Assembly: GCA_963798445.1 (NCBI GenBank) | Contig: CAWCTH010000003.1 | Location: 1,550,001-1,614,000 of the forward strand | DNA length: 64,000 bases | Source: DASXAI01 sp963798445 | GTDB taxonomy: Bacteria; Actinomycetota; Acidimicrobiia; Acidimicrobiales; Ilumatobacteraceae | Direction of reading: 5' to 3' | Part shown: one piece after another, positions 8,066 to 16,154 of the stretch | Layout of the letters: each line of letters starts with the position of its first letter | Numbering within the stretch: position 1 is the first letter of the stretch | The notes under the pieces: generated by a model | Seen by the model: only the letters and a program-made list of their open reading frames with translations | What the model was told of the DNA's origin: nothing | Database searches by the model: none | Translations under genes and position numbers: made by a program

Positions 8066-9645
8066 AGCGGCACGGCGGCGGGCCGGCAGGCGGGGTTCCA
8101 CAGACCGGCCCACCACCCTCGCTCGATGGCGAGCGGATCGCCGACCACGCGCCACGTCTCGTCCAGCAGCATCGTCTGGCGCCCGGCCTCCTCGTACCTC
8201 GGCCATGTCCCGACCACTCCGCCCGACGGGTCCCCGGTGGCGGCGAAGGCGGCCCAGGCCGAGCGCATCGCGTGCCCGAGCGCTCGTCCCTTCTCGTCCA
8301 CCCCGACGAAAGCGTCCCAACTGTCGACGTCGAAGGCGTCGAAGATGAAAGGCAGCTCGATGGCGTGGAACGCCCCGAGGTCTGAGCCGGGCCGACGAGC
8401 CTGCCAGGCGAACTGGTAGACGAACGTCGATGCCGCGGGACCCCGCGAGTCGGCCACACGAAGCACCGGTTGGCGGATGATGCCGTCGGTCTGGATCGCC
8501 GCCCAGTGGTCCGAACCGTTCGCCCGCGGCGTGCCGCTCATCGCCTTCACGTACGACTGCAAGAGCTCGCGGGCGGTGTCGTCGCCGGGGTCGCGGCCCA
8601 TCCGGTACGTCAGGTACGACCGCACCCAGGCCGTCAAGCCGTCTTCCCCCAGCTCGTCGGCACGTGGATCGGGGAAGAGTCGCATCTCGTCGGCGGTATA
8701 GCCGAGCATCAGCGCAACCGCACGAGCGGCACCGTTCGAGATGGCGGCCGACGGTGACGCCGTCACGAAGGTCCCGTCGACCACGGGATGGAACACCATG
8801 GTCCCGACCTCGAAGAGCAGATCGGTGGCCACCGCCTCTTGGATCTCGACCAGTCGATGAGCAGGGATGCGGCGCAGCTCATCGACCGTCGACGCACCAG
8901 ACCGGGCCATGAAGGCCGCCGTCACGACGGCACTCAGCTCGGCGGTCTGTGTGAAGTCGATGCCGGGGCTCTGCGCGATCGCACCGCGTACGACTGACTC
9001 GACTCCGGGCACGGTCAAGAGGTGCATGATCGAACCGGCCCCGGCCGATTCCCCGAAGACGGTGACGCGTGACGGGTCGCCCCCGAAGTCACCGATGTGC
9101 CGCTGGACCCACTGCAGCGCGAGGAGCAGGTCGTGAAGGCCGCAGTTGGTGTCGGCGGTGTCGCCGTCCGGGACCGAGCGCAGGTCGAGGAAGCCGAGCG
9201 CGCCGACCCGGTAGTTGACGGACACGACGATGACGTCCTGCTCGGCGCACAAGCGCGCCCCGTCGTAGGTGGGCAGCGCGCTTCCACCGATCACGAAGGC
9301 ACCGCCGTAGACCCACACCAGGACGGGTCGCGGTTGGTCGGATGGTGTGGCCGGGCGCCAGATGTTGAGCGTCAAGCAGTCCTCGTCGACGGCCGACACC
9401 GCCATCCCCGGGACCGTGCCGGTGAACGCGCCTGTCGTCGCCTGAACCGGACTGGGCCCGAACGCGTCGGCCGGCCGAACGCCGGTCCACGGCGCCGGAG
9501 GCTGCGCCGCCCGGAAGCGGCCTTGCCCGATCGGTGCCGTTCCGAAGGGCACGCCGGCAAACCGGTCGACGGCGCCGTGGTCGGTATCGACCGTGATCCC
9601 TGCGAGCGCACCGAACGAGCCCTGGACGATGACCGGTTCTGCCAT
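8062..9645 (-). CDS. carboxylesterase type B
   Basis: A 527-residue type B carboxylesterase. The family hallmarks are EDCLTLNIWRP, the oxyanion loop VWVYGGAFVIGG, the nucleophile FGESAGAGS and the catalytic His in GAFHAIELPF. The start MAEPVIVQ at 9645 has GGGAG 8 nt upstream; a longer reading begins nine codons earlier. There is no clear signal peptide, so it is probably cytoplasmic. It heads the minus-strand run that continues into the HsaA-like enzyme (4-nt overlap), and would release acid and alcohol from an ester substrate at the top of the pathway. Confidence 0.9.
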   Translation of the reverse strand: MAEPVIVQGSFGALAGITVDTDHGAVDRFAGVPFGTAPIGQGRFRAAQPPAPWTGVRPADAFGPSPVQATTGAFTGTVPGMAVSAVDEDCLTLNIWRPATPSDQPRPVLVWVYGGAFVIGGSALPTYDGARLCAEQDVIVVSVNYRVGALGFLDLRSVPDGDTADTNCGLHDLLLALQWVQRHIGDFGGDPSRVTVFGESAGAGSIMHLLTVPGVESVVRGAIAQSPGIDFTQTAELSAVVTAAFMARSGASTVDELRRIPAHRLVEIQEAVATDLLFEVGTMVFHPVVDGTFVTASPSAAISNGAARAVALMLGYTADEMRLFPDPRADELGEDGLTAWVRSYLTYRMGRDPGDDTARELLQSYVKAMSGTPRANGSDHWAAIQTDGIIRQPVLRVADSRGPAASTFVYQFAWQARRPGSDLGAFHAIELPFIFDAFDVDSWDAFVGVDEKGRALGHAMRSAWAAFAATGDPSGGVVGTWPRYEEAGRQTMLLDETWRVVGDPLAIERGWWAGLWNPACRPAAVPL

Positions 9646-9737
9646 GTTCGCTGCTCCCTGTCTCCTCGTCACGAGCTCGCCGTCTCGGACTCCCCCACTG
9701 CCGCCATCGTCGCAGAGGCGAAGGATCCTGGCGAGCC

Positions 9738-9778
9738 GGGGGTGGGGGTGGGGCGCGGGGGCGGGGGTGGGGGGCGGG
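9738..9778 (+). other. G-rich tract with G-quadruplex potential
   Basis: Seven runs of three or more G separated by one to three bases lie on the plus strand in the region between the divergent carboxylesterase and hydroxyacid dehydrogenase genes. The pattern is G5-T-G5-T-G4-CGC-G5-C-G5-T-G6-C-G3, an unusually dense potential quadruplex. It starts about 65 nt before the dehydrogenase start. Confidence 0.7.
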
Positions 9779-9841
9779 AGACGGCAGGTGCCGCGTTACT
9801 GTCGCAGAGGCTCCATCGACGTGTCTGCCAGGGGGGAAGTC

Positions 9842-10789
9842 GTGCGCTGTGTCGTGCTGGACGACTATCAGAACGTGGCGCGTGCCTACGCCGATTGGAG
9901 CGCCGCCGATGTCGAGGTCGTGTCCCTGATGGAGCACGTCGCTGACGAGGCGGTCCTGGCCGGCCTGCTCGCAGGGGCGGAGATCGTCGTCGCGATGCGC
10001 GAGCGAACCCGGTTCACGCCGTCGCTCTTTGCTCGGCTGCCCGACCTGCGCCTGCTCGTGACCACCGGCATGGGGAACGCCGCCATCGACCTGCCGGCGG
10101 CGGCCGCCCACGGTGTGACCGTCAGCGGAACGTCGGGCATCCTGACGCCCACGTCTGAGCTGACGTGGGCGCTCATCCATGCGCTGGCTCGCAACGTCGT
10201 CGCCGATGACAACACGATGCGAGCGGGCGGGTGGCAGACACGGATGGGTGTCGGTCTGAGCGGGCGCAGACTCGGCCTCGTCGGCCTCGGCAACCTCGGC
10301 GCGCTCGTCGCCCGCGTCGGCCTCGCCTTCGGGATGGACGTCGTGGCGTGGAGTCAGAACCTCACCGCCGAGCGCGCCGCCAGTGTGGGCGTGCAGTCGG
10401 TCAGCAAGAGCGAGTTGCTGAGCAGTTCCGACGTCGTGTCCATCCACCTCGTCCTCGGTGACCGCACCCGGGGCCTGATCGGTGCCGGTGAGCTGGCCGC
10501 CATGAAGCCGACGGCGTTCCTGATCAACACGTCCCGAGGCCCGATCGTCGATCACGACGCGCTCGTGAGCGCCCTCCGGGACGGCACCATCGCCGGCGCA
10601 GGGCTCGACGTCTTCGACGTGGAGCCCCTGCCGGTCGACGACCCCCTTCGCACGCTTGCGAACACGGTGCTGACACCGCACACCGGCTATGTGGTCGAGC
10701 AGTGCTACGAGGTCTTCTATCGCCAGATCGTCGAGGACATCGCGGCGTGGCTGGCGGGCCGCCCCATCCGCGTCATCTCGATGAGCTGA
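9842..10789 (+). CDS. D-isomer-specific 2-hydroxyacid dehydrogenase family protein
   Basis: A 315-residue NAD-dependent dehydrogenase of the D-2-hydroxyacid/phosphoglycerate dehydrogenase family. The Rossmann motif GLVGLGNLGALVARVG is present. The catalytic Arg, Glu and His are in INTSRGPIVD, VFDVEPLPVDD and TPHTGYV. The start GTG at 9842 (VRCVVLDDYQ) is preceded by GGGGGGAAG. The DDYQNVA opening resembles a subgroup common in actinobacteria and proteobacteria whose substrate is unsettled. It is transcribed away from the catabolic cluster and ends convergently 11 nt from the next gene. Confidence 0.88.
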   Translation: MRCVVLDDYQNVARAYADWSAADVEVVSLMEHVADEAVLAGLLAGAEIVVAMRERTRFTPSLFARLPDLRLLVTTGMGNAAIDLPAAAAHGVTVSGTSGILTPTSELTWALIHALARNVVADDNTMRAGGWQTRMGVGLSGRRLGLVGLGNLGALVARVGLAFGMDVVAWSQNLTAERAASVGVQSVSKSELLSSSDVVSIHLVLGDRTRGLIGAGELAAMKPTAFLINTSRGPIVDHDALVSALRDGTIAGAGLDVFDVEPLPVDDPLRTLANTVLTPHTGYVVEQCYEVFYRQIVEDIAAWLAGRPIRVISMS

Positions 10790-10800
10790 ACCCCACCGCC

Positions 10801-11838
10801 CTATTCGGCCCAGGCCTTGACCTGTTCGAAGATCTTGAGCGGCTCTTCGCCCACGACCGTGATGTTGAGGTAGGTGACCCCGACGTCCTTGTACACGCCG
10901 ATCCGTTCCTTCACGTAACCCGCGTCGCCGCAAAGGGTGGCGAGGTCGACGTACTCGTCGGGCACCTTGGCGATGGCTTCGTCGCGTCGGCCCGACAGGA
11001 ACAGGTCCTGGATCTCGCGGGCCTCGTCGACCCAGCCGTAGCGCTGGAACAAGTCGTTGTAGAAGTTCTTCTCGCGGGCGCCCATCCCGCCGACGTAGAA
11101 CCCGACCGTGGCCCTCGTGGCCTCGCGGGCCTCCCGCACCTCCGGACCTGAACCCAGGGCCACCGTGCCGCCCGCCATGATCTGCAACGGCCCCAGTGCC
11201 GCGTCGCGCTTGGCCTCGCCCGCCTTCAGCGAGTCCCCCCACACCTGCTGGAAGCGGTCCGGGACGAAGTGGATCGGCTGCCATCCCTGCGCCACCTCGG
11301 CGGCCAGCTCCACGTTCCGCGGGCCGATGGCGGCGATCCACACCGGGATGTCGGCCCGCACCGGCGTGGCCATGAGCTTCAGCGGCTTGCCGAGGCCCGT
11401 TCCCTGCCCGGCAGGCAGCGGCAGCTTGATGGTGGCGCCGTCGTAGGTCAACGGCTGGCGCGTCCACACCTTGCGGCAGACGTCGATCACCTCACGGGTG
11501 CGCTGCAGCGGGCGGTCGAACGGCACCCCGTGCCACCCTTCGATGACCTGCGGGCCCGAGCTGCCGAGGCCGAGATGGAAGCGTCCGCCCGACAGCGCGT
11601 CGATGGTGGCCGCCGTCTGGGCGATGAGCGCCGGGGAGCGGGAGTAGACGGGGATGATCCCGGTCATGAGCTCCAGCGTGGTGGTCTGGCCGGCCAGGTA
11701 GGCCAGGGACGACACGAGGTCGAACCCGTAGATCTCGCCCGACCACACGAGGTCGACCCCCGCGGATTCGAGGTCCTTGGCCTTTCGGGCGTAGCGGGCC
11801 GGGTCGCCGTCGAAGCCGAGCGTGGTGGAAATCTTCAT
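10801..11838 (-). CDS. LLM class F420-dependent oxidoreductase
   Basis: A 345-residue luciferase-like protein from MKISTTLGFDGD. GVDLVWSGEIYGFD, LELMTGIIPVYSRSPAL and SGGRFHLGLGSSGPQV are characteristic of the F420-dependent LLM branch typical of mycobacteria and relatives. The Met at 11838 fits the family N-terminus better than longer in-frame starts. It stands alone between a convergent dehydrogenase gene and the MarR/hydrolase pair. The substrate is not predictable. Confidence 0.85.
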   Translation of the reverse strand: MKISTTLGFDGDPARYARKAKDLESAGVDLVWSGEIYGFDLVSSLAYLAGQTTTLELMTGIIPVYSRSPALIAQTAATIDALSGGRFHLGLGSSGPQVIEGWHGVPFDRPLQRTREVIDVCRKVWTRQPLTYDGATIKLPLPAGQGTGLGKPLKLMATPVRADIPVWIAAIGPRNVELAAEVAQGWQPIHFVPDRFQQVWGDSLKAGEAKRDAALGPLQIMAGGTVALGSGPEVREAREATRATVGFYVGGMGAREKNFYNDLFQRYGWVDEAREIQDLFLSGRRDEAIAKVPDEYVDLATLCGDAGYVKERIGVYKDVGVTYLNITVVGEEPLKIFEQVKAWAE

Positions 11839-11902
11839 GGCCGAGACATTCCCGCGCTTCGACGCCGTTTGCAACCCTGGGCGTCCTCGCTCGGGCGCGG
11901 CC

Positions 11903-12787
11903 TCAGCCGATGGCGTGGTCGGTGTGGCTCACGATGGCGTCGACCAGCAGCGGCCACAACGGTCGGGGCAGGTCGTGGCCCATGTCGTGCAGCAACAGCA
12001 AGTTGGCGCCCGGAATCACCTCGGCCGTGCGCTGCCCGCCGATCGGCAGGATGAGCGGGTCGGCCATACCGTGTATGACCAGCGTCGGGACGGCCAGCTG
12101 ACGAAGCGCCGCCTCGCGTGAGCCGGACGCCCGGATGGCGGCGGTCTGACGGGCGATGCCCTCAGGGAAGAACGACCGGTCGTAGGCCGCGGCCCTGGCG
12201 GCGGCGGCCTCGGCGGCGTCGAAGTAGCGAGGGCCGCCGATGAGCCGCGCGACCTCGACCCCTGCGGCGATCGCACCCTCGCGGTCGGTCGGTGGTGGTG
12301 TCAGGAGCTGAGCCCGAACCTCCGGAACCCACTGGTAGTACGCACGCTCGCCGGTGGTGGACATGATCGACGTGAGGGTGTGGAGCCGTTCCGGATGCTC
12401 GATCGCCATCGTCTGCACGATCATGCCGCCGAGCGACGCGCCCACGATGTGAGCCCGATCGATGTGGAGGTCGTCGAGCACGGCAATGGCGTCGCCGGCC
12501 ATGTCGGAGAGCAGGTACGGCACCCGCGGCATCTCGCCGTCGCCCTCCCATGCAGCGAGGACCGCGGCGAGATCGACCCGGACGCCCTCGAGCTTGGTCG
12601 ACAGTCCGCAGTCGCGGTTGTCGAGACGGATGACGAAACGCCCGGCCCCGGCAAGGGCACGACACCAGTCGTCGGCCCACGCGATCATCTGGGCGCCGAG
12701 GCCCATCACCAACAGCAGCGGCGGGTGCTGCTCGTCGCCGAAGGTCTCGTAGCAGATCTCGATCTCCCCGTTCCGAGCCGTGGTCAT
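11903..12787 (-). CDS. alpha/beta hydrolase
   Basis: A 294-residue alpha/beta hydrolase: LLVMGLGAQMIAW at the oxyanion region, nucleophile GASLGG, acid in HGMADPLILP and His in HDMGHDLP. The set of motifs resembles the aclacinomycin-methylesterase/TAP-like group. The start overlaps the MarR stop by 4 nt (ATGA), so regulator and hydrolase are co-transcribed. It would hydrolyse an ester of an unknown small molecule, possibly the ligand or a target of the MarR repressor. Confidence 0.85.
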   Translation of the reverse strand: MTTARNGEIEICYETFGDEQHPPLLLVMGLGAQMIAWADDWCRALAGAGRFVIRLDNRDCGLSTKLEGVRVDLAAVLAAWEGDGEMPRVPYLLSDMAGDAIAVLDDLHIDRAHIVGASLGGMIVQTMAIEHPERLHTLTSIMSTTGERAYYQWVPEVRAQLLTPPPTDREGAIAAGVEVARLIGGPRYFDAAEAAAARAAAYDRSFFPEGIARQTAAIRASGSREAALRQLAVPTLVIHGMADPLILPIGGQRTAEVIPGANLLLLHDMGHDLPRPLWPLLVDAIVSHTDHAIG

Positions 12788-13239
12788 CCTGCAGTCATAG
12801 CCTCGGTGGCGACGAACGGGTGCATCACTGGCGCGAGGCGAGCGAGCTCCTCGAGGTGGGCGGCGGTGAGTCGGTCGAGGACCCGGCGGCCCTTCGCCGT
12901 GAGCTGTAACCGCACGAGGCGTCGGTCGCCGCCGTCGCCGTGACGGCGCACGAGGCCGGCCCGCTCCGCCCGGTCGACGAGCTCGACCGCGCTGTGATGA
13001 CGGAGCAGCAGGTGCTCGGCGACATCGCCGATCGTCGGAGCCTCCGGCCCAGCGTGCCCCCGCACGGCCAAGAGGAGCTGGTGCTGTTGGCCCGTCAGTC
13101 CAGCAGCGGCGGCTTGGTCCTCGCTCCAGCGCAAGAAGCGCCGCAGGCCCGTCCGGAACTCCAACAGCTCGCGGTACTGACCGTCGTCCAAGGCGGTCTT
13201 TGGCTGACTGCTGTCGATCGGCGCTCGCCGGGCTCCCAT
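12784..13239 (-). CDS. MarR family transcriptional regulator
   Basis: A winged-helix regulator of 151 residues. TIGDVAEHLLLRHHSAVELVDR is the recognition helix region; RHGDGGDRRLVRLQLTAKG is the wing, with the conserved DxR of MarR proteins. The start at 13239 (MGARRAPID) gives a normal MarR length; an in-frame GTG five codons upstream is also possible. It is divergent from the ClC gene with a palindrome in the 51-nt gap, so it probably controls both itself (with the hydrolase) and the channel. Confidence 0.85.
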   Translation of the reverse strand: MGARRAPIDSSQPKTALDDGQYRELLEFRTGLRRFLRWSEDQAAAAGLTGQQHQLLLAVRGHAGPEAPTIGDVAEHLLLRHHSAVELVDRAERAGLVRRHGDGGDRRLVRLQLTAKGRRVLDRLTAAHLEELARLAPVMHPFVATEAMTAG

Positions 13240-13260
13240 CGCCCCACGATACACTTCCTC

Positions 13261-13283
13261 ATCTATGTCGTGGCACGATAGAT
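13261..13283. promoter_or_regulatory. palindromic operator between MarR and ClC genes
   Basis: ATCTAT and ATAGAT flank an 11-nt centre that itself contains CGTGGCACG. This interrupted palindrome is the only one in the short divergent gap and is the expected type of site for a MarR dimer. It overlaps where either promoter must lie. Confidence 0.6.
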
Positions 13284-13290
13284 ATTTCGG

Positions 13291-14883
13291 TTGACCGGCC
13301 ATCCGCCTCGCCGGTTGGTGCTGCTGTGCGCACTCGCGGCGCTGGTCGGGATCGTCGCCGGGGGCGTGGCGTGGGTGCTGGTGCGTCTCATCGCCGTCAT
13401 GACCAACGTGGTGCTGTTCCACCAGTGGGGTACGACGCTGCCCGACTTCAGCGATCTGCCCTTGGGCCCCGGGGTCGTCCTGGTGGCCATGGCGGGCGCC
13501 ACCTTCGTGACGGTCCTGGCGCGCTGGACGCCCATCATCCGCGGCCATGGCATCCCGGAGGCCATGGACGCGATCCTGACGAAGCGCAGTCGGGTGGCGC
13601 CAAGCACCGCCGTCGCCAAGCCGCTGTCGGCCGCGGTGGCGATCGGCACCGGCGGCCCGTTCGGCGCCGAGGGCCCGATCATCGTCACCGGCGGCGCCAT
13701 CGGCTCACTGATCGGTCAGGCCTTGCACGTCTCGGCCAACGAGCGCAAGATCCTGCTCGCCTGCGGCGCCGCCGCCGGCATGGCCGCCACGTTCGGCACA
13801 CCCCTCGCCGCGGTGGTGCTCGCCATCGAACTGCTGCTGTTCGAATTCTCGGCACGAGCGTTCATTCCGCTCGTCGTGGCCACCAGCACCGCCGGTGGCG
13901 TCCACGCCGTGCTGTTCAGTGATCAACCCCTGTTCGCGGTGACGACGACGGGGTTCTCGGGCCTCGGCCAGCTGCCGTTGTTTGCTGGCCTCGGGCTGGC
14001 GTGCGGCCTCCTCGCAGTGCTGATCTCGCGAGGCCTGTTCGCGGTCGAGGCGATCTTCCGCCGGCTGCCGCTGCACGAGGCGTGGCATCCGATCATCGGT
14101 GCCGCGGTCTGGGCGTCGCTCGGTCTCCTCGTGCCTCGCGCCCTCGGCGTCGGGTACGACGTCATCGACGATGCCCTGGCCGGGCGGCTGGCCATCGCCA
14201 CCCTTCTCAGCTTGGCGGTCGGGAAGCTCGTGATCTGGTGGATCGCCCTGGCCTCGGGCACCTCCGGCGGCACCCTGGCCCCCATCCTCATCATCAGCTC
14301 GTGCTTCGGTGGCCTCGTAGGAGAGATCCTCGCACGAGCATTCCCAGGTCTCGGGCTCTCGCCGACGACGTTCGCGCTGGTGGCCATGGCCGCAACGTTC
14401 GGCGCCGCGGCGCGGGCGCCGTTCGCCTCGATCGTGTTCGTCTTCGAGCTGACCCGGGACTACGACGCCATCCTGCCGCTCATGCTGGCCACGGTCCTCG
14501 CCGACCTCATGGCTCGAGCGCTGCTACCGAACAGCATCATGACGGAGAAGCTCGCCCGCCGCGGCCTGGTCGTGCCGTCGGCCTACCACGCCGATCCCCT
14601 CGACACGACCGCCGTGCGATCGGTGATGACGGCCGATGTGGTCGCCACACCCGTCACCGCCGACGTGGTGTCGATCGGACCGGACGACAGCCTTCAGACG
14701 GCACTTGGCCTCATGGTGAAAACGGGTGTGTCCCAGCTTCCCGTCGTCGACGGTGGCCACCGCATCGGGATGTGCACGCGGTGGGACATCCTCCAGGACC
14801 GCCTCCGTCAACTCGACCACGAGCGGCCCGAGCATGGCTGGTTGACCCGCCATCGGCCCGGCCGGGCGGTCACTCGGGCGTAG
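13291..14883 (+). CDS. ClC-family chloride channel/antiporter with CBS domains
   Basis: A 530-residue ClC protein with about ten to eleven membrane segments followed by a cytoplasmic CBS pair. Selectivity-filter motifs are GHGIPEAMDA (for GSGIP), GAEGPIIVTGG (for GKEGP, keeping the gating Glu) and SGGTLAPILI (for GxFxP). The CBS part contains VRSVMTADVVATPVTAD and SQLPVVDGGHRIG. It starts with TTG at 13291; no ATG fits. The Glu that marks proton-coupled antiporters cannot be placed with certainty, so channel versus antiporter is open. Confidence 0.9.
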   Translation: MTGHPPRRLVLLCALAALVGIVAGGVAWVLVRLIAVMTNVVLFHQWGTTLPDFSDLPLGPGVVLVAMAGATFVTVLARWTPIIRGHGIPEAMDAILTKRSRVAPSTAVAKPLSAAVAIGTGGPFGAEGPIIVTGGAIGSLIGQALHVSANERKILLACGAAAGMAATFGTPLAAVVLAIELLLFEFSARAFIPLVVATSTAGGVHAVLFSDQPLFAVTTTGFSGLGQLPLFAGLGLACGLLAVLISRGLFAVEAIFRRLPLHEAWHPIIGAAVWASLGLLVPRALGVGYDVIDDALAGRLAIATLLSLAVGKLVIWWIALASGTSGGTLAPILIISSCFGGLVGEILARAFPGLGLSPTTFALVAMAATFGAAARAPFASIVFVFELTRDYDAILPLMLATVLADLMARALLPNSIMTEKLARRGLVVPSAYHADPLDTTAVRSVMTADVVATPVTADVVSIGPDDSLQTALGLMVKTGVSQLPVVDGGHRIGMCTRWDILQDRLRQLDHERPEHGWLTRHRPGRAVTRA

Positions 14884-15394
14884 GCGCGACGAGAGCCTCC
14901 AGCTCCGCGATGCGCTGGCGGGTGCGTCGCCGTTCCTGCCACCGCTCGGTGTCGTCGCGGATCACCGCCGCGATGCCGTCGGGCCGCAGCTGGCCCGGCC
15001 GCGTGAGGAGCGTGACGGTGAACGCCACCGACATCGCGCGACCGTCCTGATGGACGGCCGGGACTTCCAGCAGTCGATCGCCGTAGTCGGTGTGGCCGGT
15101 GTCCATCACGCGCCGGTATCCGGAACCGTGCCGCCCGCGGAGGCGCTCGGGGATGATCAGGTCCAGTGGCGACCCGATGGCCTCGTCGGCGGCCCAGCCG
15201 AAGAGCTTGGTGGCGGCGCGGTTCCAGTACACGATGATCCCATCGGGGTCGGCGATGACGACGGCGTCGGCGAGATCGGCCATGAGCTGTTCCAGGCGGG
15301 CCGGGCCGACCGACTCGAGGCTCTGCTCGAACAGGTGGGCGTAGCACGGCACCTCCCCGCCTTCGTCACACGCTCCCGAGGTGGGCCCGGTCAT
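14870..15394 (-). CDS. PAS domain protein without output domain
   Basis: A 174-residue protein that is nearly all one PAS sensor: LEQLMADLADAVVIADPDG, IVYWNRAATKLFGW and GYRRVMDTGHTDYG are the classic PAS strands, ending in a short charged helix (RQRIAELEALV). No kinase, cyclase, GGDEF or DNA-binding module follows. Its start overlaps the upstream winged-helix regulator's stop by 4 nt, so sensor and regulator may work together. It ends convergently with the ClC gene, overlapping it by 14 nt. Confidence 0.82.
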   Translation of the reverse strand: MTGPTSGACDEGGEVPCYAHLFEQSLESVGPARLEQLMADLADAVVIADPDGIIVYWNRAATKLFGWAADEAIGSPLDLIIPERLRGRHGSGYRRVMDTGHTDYGDRLLEVPAVHQDGRAMSVAFTVTLLTRPGQLRPDGIAAVIRDDTERWQERRRTRQRIAELEALVAPTPE

Positions 15395-16062
15395 GCGCCA
15401 CCGACCAACGGTTGGAGCTCAGGCTCGATGTGGCCGCGCAGCCGGCAGTGGGCGCGACGCGGATCCTTGGCGACGAGCTCGTCGATGACGAGACCTCCCA
15501 CCGACTCGGCGATGCCGTGAGCGACGCCGAGGTGAAGGTTGCACACGATGTCGGGATCGGCCAATGCCGTCGTCACGAAGGGGCACGCCCGGAGGCTGAT
15601 GTCGACGTCGGCGCCTCGCCGTCTCACCGTAGGATCGAATCCCTGTCGCGCCATCTGCTCGACGAGCTCGGCGACCGGCTCCTGTCCCTCCGACCCGAGC
15701 CGCAGCCGGCGACCGGCGCGGCGCCCTACGTCGACGGCCGAGTCACCTGAGCTGATCATCTCGCTCAACAGCAGCGACAGCCGCTCGTAGGATCCTGTGA
15801 CTCCCCAGCGGCCGTCGACCGCGGCGGCCACGAGGTAGCGCAGCCGGGGGCGACCCCGGCCGGCCGACGGTGCTGTCGCCTCCATCACCAGGTCGGCGCC
15901 GACCAGCTTGGCGAGGTGCTGGCGGATGGCGTTGTGGTTCAGACCGAAGTGATCGGTGAGCTCGGCGACGTCGACGGGGCGTCCGGCATCGACCAAGTAG
16001 CGGAAGATGCCGTGACGGGTTGGGTCGCCCAGTGCCCGGGCCTGTTGCTGCAGTGTCGTCAT
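15391..16062 (-). CDS. winged-helix regulator with Cys-containing C-terminal domain (ArsR/SufR-like)
   Basis: A 223-residue regulator. The N-terminus (ALGDPTRHGIFRYL, HFGLNHNAIRQHLAKL, AGRGRPRLRYLV) is a winged helix of the kind in SufR and related proteins. The C-terminal part has spaced Cys residues in RACPFVTTA, DIVCNLHLG and AHCRL, in the same region where SufR binds an iron-sulphur cluster. Cluster binding here is inferred. A perfect hexamer palindrome lies in the 92-nt gap to the divergent nitronate monooxygenase, which is the likely target. Confidence 0.8.
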   Translation of the reverse strand: MTTLQQQARALGDPTRHGIFRYLVDAGRPVDVAELTDHFGLNHNAIRQHLAKLVGADLVMEATAPSAGRGRPRLRYLVAAAVDGRWGVTGSYERLSLLLSEMISSGDSAVDVGRRAGRRLRLGSEGQEPVAELVEQMARQGFDPTVRRRGADVDISLRACPFVTTALADPDIVCNLHLGVAHGIAESVGGLVIDELVAKDPRRAHCRLRGHIEPELQPLVGGA

Positions 16063-16107
16063 CCCCCGTCCTCGGTGTCGTCCTCGCTCGGCGACTCATT
16101 ATGTTAC

Positions 16108-16125
16108 TTCTAGGCGACACTAGAA
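16108..16125. promoter_or_regulatory. palindromic operator between winged-helix regulator and nitronate monooxygenase
   Basis: TTCTAG, six bases (GCGACA), CTAGAA: a perfect inverted repeat inside an AT-richer stretch of the divergent gap, 30 nt before the monooxygenase start. It is the natural binding site for the dimeric regulator encoded at 15391-16062. Confidence 0.65.
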
Positions 16126-16154
16126 CTTTCGCCCTCCGAAGGAGGACCCCCGTC

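Noticed and set aside
9089..11467. 792-residue open reading on the minus strand
   Set aside because: Arg/Gly/His-rich low-complexity translation running antisense to the 2-hydroxyacid dehydrogenase and overlapping two well-supported genes in other frames.
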